Source of the DNA: Saprospiraceae bacterium
GTDB taxonomy: Bacteria > Bacteroidota > Bacteroidia > Chitinophagales > Saprospiraceae
Reading direction: 5' to 3'
DNA: 64,000 bases
NCBI GenBank assembly: GCA_016719855.1
Contig: JADJYH010000010.1
Coordinates: 1-64,000, forward strand
The notes beneath the pieces were generated by a model. The model saw only the letters and a list, made by a program, of their open reading frames with translations. It searched no databases and was not told where the DNA came from. The stretch's first letter is position 1. Each line of letters opens with the position of its first letter. Made by a program: the position numbers and the translations under genes. Shown here piece after piece: positions 56,748 through 64,000 of the stretch.

Positions 56748-58208
56748 ATGCTTAGATTCGGCTGCTTTTTCATTTTGTTTTTTTTGGTAAAGATGGCTGG
56801 CGTCGCCCAAGTGAGCGGCAAAGCCGTCGTGGACAGCACGCACATGCTCATCGGCGACCAGATGCGGCTGCGCATCGAGTTGAGTGCGCCCAAAGACGCC
56901 GTGTTGGAGCCGCTGAACCTCGCCGTTGTGGCCGCCGATTCCGTTTTTGAGATTTTGGCCGAAAGCAAATGGGACACGCTTGGCACCTCGGGAGACAAGC
57001 TGCGCCTCCAGAAAAACCTGCTTTTCATTGCTTGGGACTCTGGCTACCACCGGTTGCCCGCCATCCCCATTGGGTACAAACTTGGCGGCAGGACGGATAC
57101 TTTTTTCACGAGGGACATCCCCATCCAGGTTGACCTGCCGAAGGTGGACACGGCCTTGGCCGACATCAAGCCCATCCTCACGGAGCCTGTGAAATTGCAA
57201 GATTTTATCTGGTACATCGTGGGCTTGGCATTGCTGGCGCTGGCCATCGTGCTGGTGCTGGTTTTGCGAACGCGCAAAAAAAATGTGGTGCTGCCACCCC
57301 CGCCAGTTGTGCAATTGCTGCCGCACGAGTTGGCTTTGCAGCAGTTGGATGCGCTGGCACAACAGCAAATGTGGCAAAGCGGTGCTGTGAAGGGTTACCA
57401 CAGCGCCCTCACGCACATCGTGCGCGGGTACCTCGAAAACCGCTACGGCATACAGGCGTTAGAGCAAACGACCGACGAGATTTTGGAGCAATTACGAAAG
57501 CGGGACTTTGATTTGGCGCTGGCGCAAAAACTGGGCGACGTGCTGCAAACCGCTGACCTCGTGAAGTTCGCCAAAGCGCAGCCAACCGCCGAGTTCCACG
57601 AGCAGGCGATGGTGTATGCTCGGGCATTTATCTTGGAAACCAAGCCTGCGGAAATCCAATTGCACGAAGCTTTAAATACGGCTACTACCCGTGCAAATAA
57701 TGGCGACTCACCAGAGATTTTCAAAGTACAAACTCCGTTTGAATTGGCTGGCTTCTGGCCGAGGTTTTTTGCCCGACTGATTGACCTTTTGACGATTTTC
57801 ATCCTTATTATACTATCTGCCACAGCGATAGGGATACTGTCAGTGGCACTCGATATTGACCTCCCGAAGATTTGGGTTTACCTGACTTATGCCGTGGTGG
57901 CATGGGCGTACTCGGCACTGTTGGAGTACCGCAACGGCAAAACTTTGGGCAAGTTGATTTGCAACATCGAAGTGGTTGACGTTCAGGGAAATCAAATTTC
58001 TTTTGGTAAGTCGTGCATCAGGACTTTGAGCAAATTCCTTTTGAGTGAAACGTTGCTTTGGATAGGGTTCCTACTTTTTTTCTTCGATAAAAACCATCGG
58101 CAAACGCTTCACGATAAAATTGCAGGTACGCTTGTGATAAAACGCCAACCAAAACAATTGGCCGTATTTCAAAATCCAAGCGCCATAACCAAAGAAAATG
58201 TTCAGTAA
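56748..58208 (+). CDS. BatD-like / RDD domain fusion membrane protein
   Basis: 486 residues. Signal peptide LFRFGCFF-like hydrophobic start, then a periplasmic beta-rich BatD-type region (STHMLIGDQMRLRIELSAP), one membrane helix (YIVGLALLALAIVLVLVL), a cytoplasmic helical region similar to DUF4381-like proteins (YHSALTHIVRGYLENRYG) and a C-terminal RDD domain (AGFWPRFFARLIDLLTIFIL; YRNGKTLGKLICNIEVVD). The stop overlaps the BatA start by 11 bases, so the two are coupled. Likely part of a Bat-type membrane complex; the MoxR partner is not adjacent. Confidence 0.75.
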   Translation: MLRFGCFFILFFLVKMAGVAQVSGKAVVDSTHMLIGDQMRLRIELSAPKDAVLEPLNLAVVAADSVFEILAESKWDTLGTSGDKLRLQKNLLFIAWDSGYHRLPAIPIGYKLGGRTDTFFTRDIPIQVDLPKVDTALADIKPILTEPVKLQDFIWYIVGLALLALAIVLVLVLRTRKKNVVLPPPPVVQLLPHELALQQLDALAQQQMWQSGAVKGYHSALTHIVRGYLENRYGIQALEQTTDEILEQLRKRDFDLALAQKLGDVLQTADLVKFAKAQPTAEFHEQAMVYARAFILETKPAEIQLHEALNTATTRANNGDSPEIFKVQTPFELAGFWPRFFARLIDLLTIFILIILSATAIGILSVALDIDLPKIWVYLTYAVVAWAYSALLEYRNGKTLGKLICNIEVVDVQGNQISFGKSCIRTLSKFLLSETLLWIGFLLFFFDKNHRQTLHDKIAGTLVIKRQPKQLAVFQNPSAITKENVQ

Positions 58209-59196
58209 CCTAAGCTTCCAACATCCGTGGTTTTTCCTGCTTTTATTGCTGCTGCCGCTCGTGGCTTGGCTCCGCAGTCGGCGTGGTGGGCAGCAGGAGG
58301 CGACGGTGACGATGCCAACGCTGGAGGTGGCCGCTGGGCTGAAATCCTGGAAGGTGGACTTTCAGAAGCTGTTGCCATTGCTGCGTTTGCTGGCTTTTTT
58401 GGCGCTCTTGGTGGCGCTGGCCCGGCCTCAGCGAACGCTGAAGGAGGAGAGCATCAAGGCAGAGGGGATTGATATTTTCCTGGCCATTGACCTGTCGAGC
58501 AGCATGTTGGCGCAGGACTTCAACCCCGACCGGTTGGAGGTGTGCAAGCGGGTGGCCGTTGAGTTTGTGGACAAGCGGCAGTACGACCGCATCGGGTTGG
58601 CGGTGTTCTCTGGCGAGGCTTTCACGCAGTGCCCGCTGACCACCGATCACCGGGTGCTCACAGACTTCATCGAGGGGCTTCGCTGCGGCATCCTGGAGGA
58701 CGGGACGGCCATCGGAATGGGCCTCGCCACGGCGGTGAACCGCATCAAGGACAGCCCCGGCAAGAGCAAAGTCGTCATCCTGCTCACGGATGGCGTGAAC
58801 AACGCTGGGTACGTGAAGCCGCTCACTGCTGCGGAGATTGCAAAGGAGTTTGGCGTGAAAGTTTATACCATCGGGGTGGGGCAGGAGGGCACTGCTGTGT
58901 CGCCCATAAGCCGCCGCAGCGATGGGAGCTTCGTGATGGGCATGGCCAAGGTGGAGATTGACGAGGAGCTGCTGAAGCAAATCTCCGAGATGACCGGCGG
59001 CAAGTATTTTAGGGCTACCACGGCCCGTAGTTTGGAGAAGATTTACGACGAAATAGACCGACTGGAAAAAACGGAAATAGACGTGACAAGCATTAAGCGA
59101 TACAGCGAGGAGTTTTATCGGTTTGTGTGGCTGGCGCTGTTTTTCTTGGTGCTGGAAATGTTGCTGAGGTTTACGGTGTTGCGGGCGATTCCTTAA
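58198..59196 (+). CDS. BatA-like von Willebrand factor A membrane protein
   Basis: 332 residues. N-terminal BatA helix pair (HPWFFLLLLLLPLVAWLRSR; LLRLLAFLALLVALARPQR), then a vWA domain with a complete MIDAS: DLSSS (DxSxS), a Thr in the LTTDHRVLTDF region and Asp in ILLTDGVNN. A C-terminal membrane helix (FVWLALFFLVLEMLLRF) follows. Bat proteins of Bacteroidota are linked to aerotolerance/envelope stress. Terminated by a perfect palindrome. Confidence 0.92.
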   Translation: MFSNLSFQHPWFFLLLLLLPLVAWLRSRRGGQQEATVTMPTLEVAAGLKSWKVDFQKLLPLLRLLAFLALLVALARPQRTLKEESIKAEGIDIFLAIDLSSSMLAQDFNPDRLEVCKRVAVEFVDKRQYDRIGLAVFSGEAFTQCPLTTDHRVLTDFIEGLRCGILEDGTAIGMGLATAVNRIKDSPGKSKVVILLTDGVNNAGYVKPLTAAEIAKEFGVKVYTIGVGQEGTAVSPISRRSDGSFVMGMAKVEIDEELLKQISEMTGGKYFRATTARSLEKIYDEIDRLEKTEIDVTSIKRYSEEFYRFVWLALFFLVLEMLLRFTVLRAIP

Positions 59197-59200
59197 ACGG

Positions 59201-59238
59201 AATAAGTGGATATGGATTTAAATCCATATCCACTTATT
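59201..59238 (+). terminator. 38-bp perfect palindrome, terminator after batA
   Basis: AATAAGTGGATATGGATTT joined directly to its reverse complement, followed by TTTATGG; it also faces the convergent lipoprotein gene. Confidence 0.8.
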
Positions 59239-59257
59239 TTATGGTTTTGATAGGTGC

Positions 59258-59827
59258 TTATTTTCTGGATTGCAAGTCTTTCTCAATGGCTTTTTTAGAA
59301 ATATCCCAGTAAGGTATATACTCAGCCATGAGCTTCTCTGGGGTGCGGAAATTTTCTTTAAACGTTTCTTCCCTGAATGAGCCTATTTGGTCACCCTCTT
59401 GAAGAATCCTTGTTCTCTCTTTGGAATAAAATAATTCCCCATTTTCAAAATAGCATATGGCTTCCCTAGAGGTTTGGCGGGCGCTGTTATATTCCCTAAA
59501 TCGTGTCAAAAACAATTCATTGTTTTTTTGGTGAAAAGTGACCCAAGTGAGGGTAGTGTCCGTGCGGAATATGGAGGAGATGCGTTGCGCCTCCCCATCC
59601 AATACCATATATTTGATGGTATCATGCTCGTTCAACCCAAGCTTATTGAAAGTAGGAGAATCTTCTTTCCATTGACGGTCTATTTGGAATATGATAGTGT
59701 CAACGGCAGCAATTTTTACTGTATCAATAGCAGGATATTGCGAAGTGTTTGAATTGGTGTTTTTTGAGTCTGAACAAGCGTTTATGACTAAATAAATTGC
59801 TGTCAGGATAATAAAAGCACGTTTCAT
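59258..59827 (-). CDS. hypothetical lipoprotein
   Basis: 189 residues. Lipoprotein signal MKRAFIILTAIYLVINAC (Cys 18). The mature part (DTVKIAAVDTIIFQIDRQWK, GEAQRISSIFRTDTTLTWVTF, GDQIGSFREETFKENF) matches no family I recognise. AT-richer than the neighbouring genes. Function unknown. Confidence 0.75.
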   Translation of the reverse strand: MKRAFIILTAIYLVINACSDSKNTNSNTSQYPAIDTVKIAAVDTIIFQIDRQWKEDSPTFNKLGLNEHDTIKYMVLDGEAQRISSIFRTDTTLTWVTFHQKNNELFLTRFREYNSARQTSREAICYFENGELFYSKERTRILQEGDQIGSFREETFKENFRTPEKLMAEYIPYWDISKKAIEKDLQSRK

Positions 59828-59973
59828 TTTTAATCAATTTTTAAAGATTTATAGTATTTCGATTTTATGATTTTTGAGGTCATGTTGAAATGCTTTATTT
59901 GGTCATTTTTGGTAGATTCATGATCGCATTTAATTGCTAAAATAGCAGCAAAAATATCGCCAATTAAAACCAC

Positions 59974-62900
59974 TCAATTTCCAAACACCTGCAGCTTATC
60001 GTGGTTGTTAGAAACCACGACTTTCACCTTCCCGTCGGCGGCTTGCAAAAGTGCAAGGTCTCGTACTTCCTTCATGGCCCAAAACCCTGATTTCGTATTA
60101 TCCACCCAGGTGAAATTGCCTTTGCCATCCCCTACCAGAAATATGCCGTTTCCTGCATCGCAGCGGTTGGTTTCCACTTCTAGGCCATATTTGTTGCCAG
60201 CCATCAGTATGTCGGGGTTTCCATCACTGTTGAAATCATGGACGATGATGCCAAAGACGGGGGCACTCTGCGCCTGTATAGGAAAACTATGCCGCACAAA
60301 CTTGCCGCCTTGGTTTTCCCACCAACAGTTTTCCAGCGTGTAGGCTTTCAAGACCTGTGAGGCATCCAGGTCTTTTTTTGGAAAAATATCTTGGATGGTT
60401 GCCTGTGCGTAGTCGTGAGAATAGATGTAACGCTTTTTTAGGAAGGGCATCTGCTTGATCATTACTTCCTTCTGCACACGGGGGTAAAGGTGGTCGCCCT
60501 CGTAGTAGGACATCACAGGGTCAATGCTTCCGTTTTTGTCAAAATCATTGGCAAAAAAGGTAATGGGCCTTTCTTCGGATGTCACATAGCGGGAGTTCAG
60601 GCCAAAATTCCCAGTGACCAGGTCTAAGTCACCATCCTTGTCGAGGTCGGCGATTTGGAGGCGGTTCCATAGGCCGTTCGATTTGTCGAAACCGAGCGCC
60701 GCGCTGTCCATTTTTTGAGCTTACCCTCTGTGACTTTGAACGCAGTCAACGGCATCCATTCACCAACGACGACCAGTTCAGAAGCAGGGTCGGCGTCAAT
60801 ATTGGCCCAAGCAAGGTCAGTAACCATGCCCACCCGTTCGAATTCTGGGGCAACCTCTTTGGTTACCTCTGAAAATTTGCCTCGGTCGTTGCGAAGCACA
60901 TAACTGTGGGGTATCGTTGGGTAAGTGCCGGGCGATATTCGACCACCTACGAACAAGTCCATGTCTCCATCAGAATCGTAGTCAAAAGGGGCCATGCGCA
61001 GGGCGATGTCCTGCATCTTGGGGAGTGCCTTGCCTACACCTGTGGTTAAGCCAATGCCTTTGAACTCGCTGTTGCCCATGTTGATGTACAGGCGGTGTGC
61101 CCAAGGTGAAACGCCTTGGTTTTTGGTGGTGTCACTGAACACAGCCTCCAAGCCGCCGCTGACCACGTACAGGTCGGGGTCGCCGTCCAAGTCCGCATCA
61201 AAAAATACGGCACCGTGGTCTTCAAAATGTTTGTCCTGTTCCCAGGTAATGCCAGAAGCACGGGTGAACTTGCCGTTTTTGTTCTGCACAAAAAGTCCTC
61301 CCGGTTGGTTGAAAGCCTTGCCCACGTAAAAATCAGACAACCCGTCGCCATTAACATCGGCGGTGGCCATGAGTGGTCCAAGCTCACTTAATTTCCAAGG
61401 GTGCATGAAGTAGGACTCAAAGTCGTTGAACTCGTTTTCAAGATGCTCAAAATCCAATGCCGAAGCCTGTGTCTGGTCCTTGAACAGGGTGGGGCCATTG
61501 TACCAAGATTTCGGTGGTGCGGTTTCTTTTGCATCAGAATAACGAAGCGTAACCCGCTGATTGACAGGCACATCGGTCAAAGTCTGGGCTTTGCCATCAG
61601 GCCAGCGGACGAGCAGGCGGTCTATTTTTGCCACCTTGCCAAGGCCGAAATGCAGCAAATGCTCGACGGCGGAAAAGATGCCCCGGTTGGGCGTGAGCAA
61701 GGCGTATTGCTGTTGGTCGCCGTAGTAAATCGTGACGGTGGCACCTGTCCCAATGGGGTTTTGTGCACTGCCCACGAGCTTGCATTGGAGGTAGCTGGCG
61801 TCCGATTTTTGGCGGGCCAAGTTCTCGAAGACAAAAGCCGGGTCGTCAATATTGTTCACAACATAGTCGAGATCGCCATCAGCGTCGAGATCGGCGTACG
61901 CAGCGCCGTTTGACCATGAGGGCTTGGCAGTAACCCATTTCCCGCCCATTTCCTCAAACTTCCAGTTGCCCTTGTTTTGGAAGTAGTAATTGCGGATCTT
62001 GTAATGGGGATGAGGTTCAAAAAGTCATAAACATTCTTGAACTGCTTCTCAAGCGGGATGTTTTTCTCCTTGATTTCCGTGAATTTGAAATTGATGAAAT
62101 CGGAGTTGGTGATTTCCCGGCGGTAGCCGTTGGTGACAAACAAGTCCTTCAGGCCATCGTTGTCCATGTCGGCAAAGAGGCCACTCCAGCTCCAATCTGT
62201 CCTGAACACGTCGGTGAGGCAGCCGATGTCGCTGAAAGTGCCGTTGCCGTTGTTGTGCTGTAGTACGTTGCGTACCATTGGCTCGAAGTAGCCGTTGCTC
62301 ACAAGACTGGTATACTTGCCCTGTGTGTTGTTGTTGACCGTTGTCTTGGTGCGGTAGTTGGTATTGGCCAGCATGTCCACGGCGAAGATGTCGAAAAGCC
62401 CATCGTTGTCAAAATCGGCCAGTTCGGTGCCCATTGTATGTTGAGAAGTGTGCCGGACGTACTCACCGAGGCGGTCGGTGAAAGTGCCATCGCCATTATT
62501 AATGTATAGCAGGTCGGGTTGAATAAAGTCGTTGCCCACATAAACGTCCATCCACCCATCGCCGTTGAAGTCTTCTATGGAGACGCTGAGACCATAGGCG
62601 AAGTTCCAGATGCCAGCTTCCTTGGACACGTCCTTGAAGCCGCCCTGGCCGTTGGCTGGGGGGCCGTCATTGCGATAGAGCCGGTCTGAATCTAACGGTT
62701 TCTTGGGTTTCAGCACGGGTTCCATGCCCTTGCCGTCTTCTCGAGATTTTGCTTCTATCCTACTGGTAAAGCCAAAGTCCACGGGGTAGTTGAGCAGGTA
62801 GAGGTCAAGGTCGCCGTCGTTGTCGTAGTCAAAAAAATTGGCGCCGGTAGATGCGGAGATGTCGTCGAGGCCGTACTCCTTGGCGCGCTCGGTGAAGGAT

Positions 62901-63451
62901 AGGTCTTTATTGTTTATAAAAAGGCGGTTGCGGCGCTCGTCGTTTTCAAGCGGCCCGGCCCGACACACGTAGAAATCGAGAAAGCCGTCGGCGTTGATGT
63001 CCACTGTGCTTACGTTGATTTCAAAACCCGCCTCGGAACCTACCCCAGCGGCATCGGTGATGTCCTTAAACTTCATGCCGCCCATATTAAGATAAAGTTT
63101 ATTTTTGCCCGAGCTGCAAACGAAGTAGATGTCGGGTAGTTCATCATTGTTGATGTCGGCTATGGCGACGCCGCCACCGTTGGAAACATTGATATGCGCC
63201 GTCACATTGTTTTCAAAAGTTTCTTCGATATGGTTGACGAAGTCGATGCCGGACTCCTCTGCTGTGAGGAGTTTCAGCAGTGGGTCGGAAGCCGTGAGGG
63301 TTTCCTCCTCGGTTGAGTTTGGGTCGAAGGGTTTGTCTCCGTCCTTTGAGCAGGAAGGCAGGCTGCTCCAAGTCAGCAAGAGCAAGCAGCAAGCAAGAAA
63401 TATTATGCTTGCGGGGAAAGGGAATCTTGTTTGAATGGACATGCTGGGCAT
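59974..63451 (-). CDS. FG-GAP/VCBS-repeat lipoprotein with ASPIC/UnbV domain (CRTAC1-like), frameshifted
   Basis: About 1,159 residues. Lipoprotein signal with Cys in SSLPSCSKDG; many FG-GAP/VCBS calcium-binding blades (DINNDELPDIYF, DYDNDGDLDLYLLN, DFNGDGWMDVYVGN, DLDADGDLDYVVNN, DLDKDGDLDLVTGN). An ASPIC/UnbV domain lies in the middle (IGTGATVTIYYGDQQQY; LLVRWPDGKAQTL). One base is missing in the G4 run at 62006-62009 and one in the T6 run at 60712-60717. Forms a beta-propeller-like surface protein; such proteins often accompany nutrient-binding systems in this phylum, but no SusC/SusD is in view. Confidence 0.88.
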
Positions 63452-63574
63452 TTTTAAAAAAATAAAAGCAAAAGTAATAATTTGCTGATACGTGTATTGG
63501 CACAGGTTTGTTTAGCAGTTGCACGTAACAATTGTGGATTGTGCCATTTTTCCAAACTTAACGAAATTTCCAAA

Positions 63575-64000
63575 ATGAACTGGCCGACAAAGTTTAAAAA
63601 TTACCTGATTGCGCCCACGCATGGCCATATCCTTGGGCTGTTCCGTATCGTCTTTGGCTGCTTCATGGTGTACGAAATGTTGGACTATCTCCAGATTGAC
63701 CTTGTCAGCAATGCATTCATCTTGCCACAAGTACACCTTAGTTATTATGATTTCCTGCAACCCCCTTCCGAGCCAGTGCTGCAAATCATGCTCTACGCCA
63801 TGCTGGCTGCTGCCCTGCTGATAACGTTGGGTTTGTTCCTTCGTCCTGCTTGTTTTGTGCTCAGCAGTTTTTACGGGTACTTCTTGCTGCTCGACAAAGG
63901 CATTTTCAACAACCACATTTATCTTTTTGTCCTGCTCAGTTTCGTGTTGGCCTTCACGCATGCCGACCGTTTTTTTTCGGTGAAAAATATTTTTGGCAAA
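63575..64000 (+). CDS. HTTM domain / vitamin K-dependent gamma-carboxylase-like membrane protein, partial
   Basis: 142 N-terminal residues run off the window end. MNWPTKFKNYLIAPTHGHILG leads to HTTM-family helices (LGLFRIVFGCFMVYEMLDYL; LQIMLYAMLAAALLITLGLF; YGYFLLLDKGIFNNHIYLFVLLSFVLAF would be the next). The FRIVFG and NNHIYLF segments are characteristic of bacterial gamma-carboxylase-like proteins, whose substrates are unknown. The start codon is the ATG at 63575, divergent from the FG-GAP gene. Confidence 0.82.
   Translation, partial: MNWPTKFKNYLIAPTHGHILGLFRIVFGCFMVYEMLDYLQIDLVSNAFILPQVHLSYYDFLQPPSEPVLQIMLYAMLAAALLITLGLFLRPACFVLSSFYGYFLLLDKGIFNNHIYLFVLLSFVLAFTHADRFFSVKNIFGK

Overview
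The window comes from a Bacteroidota genome, most likely a Saprospiria/Lewinella-like lineage. The evidence is several C-terminal type IX secretion (T9SS) sorting domains (types A and B), HYR-rich surface proteins, BatA/BatD-type proteins, TAnnTTTG promoter -7 boxes ahead of tRNAs, and a tig-clpP-clpX block. About twenty genes, including housekeeping recR and pdhC, are split by single-base frameshifts, mostly in homopolymer runs. I read this mainly as residual indel errors in a long-read assembly and treat split frames as one gene unless several lesions or missing segments coincide.

Layout. 0-6.5 kb: partial IS200-like transposase, a TPR protein, an HDAC-family deacetylase, a four-helix-bundle protein flanked by inverted simple repeats, and an ADP-forming acyl-CoA-ligase/GNAT fusion. 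6.7-15.6 kb: five tightly packed or overlapping co-directional genes encoding a MoxR-type AAA ATPase, a CHAT protease, a SAV_2336N/vWA-like-receiver-peptidoglycan-binding fusion, an AT-rich EAD11 plus probable TIR gene, and a caspase-alpha/beta hydrolase fusion. This looks like a multi-effector NTP-dependent conflict (cell-suicide) operon and is the most interesting locus. 15.6-16.4 kb: tRNA-Val with three tRNA-like copies or fragments and an embedded GIY-YIG nuclease gene.

16.5-28.3 kb: AsmA-like protein, a RelE/ParE toxin-antitoxin pair, a HipB-HipS-HipT-like tripartite module, a T9SS type B IgGFc-binding-like protein with an internal amber stop, a GT2 glycosyltransferase, remnants of a Septu-like (PtuA/PtuB) defence pair, then about 1.2 kb without genes. 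28.3-37.9 kb is core genome: recR, pyruvate dehydrogenase E2, tRNA-Leu, tig, clpP, clpX, DoxX-like, truA, YbaB/EbfC, DinB-cupin and crcB. 38-64 kb: a secreted M4 metalloprotease, small lipoproteins, a Cys-rich secreted protein, NUDIX, PAP2, an FAD oxidoreductase, two giant tandem HYR/dockerin/cohesin adhesins, a polytopic membrane protein, a BatD-RDD/BatA pair, an FG-GAP/ASPIC lipoprotein and a partial HTTM protein.

Two repeat classes recur. One is hairpins whose arms are short tandem repeats, usually just after genes. The other is palindromes lying inside reading frames, such as an AACGTCGGsGAGGT palindrome in both the caspase gene and a membrane protein gene. Both behave like small dispersed elements tolerated within proteins.
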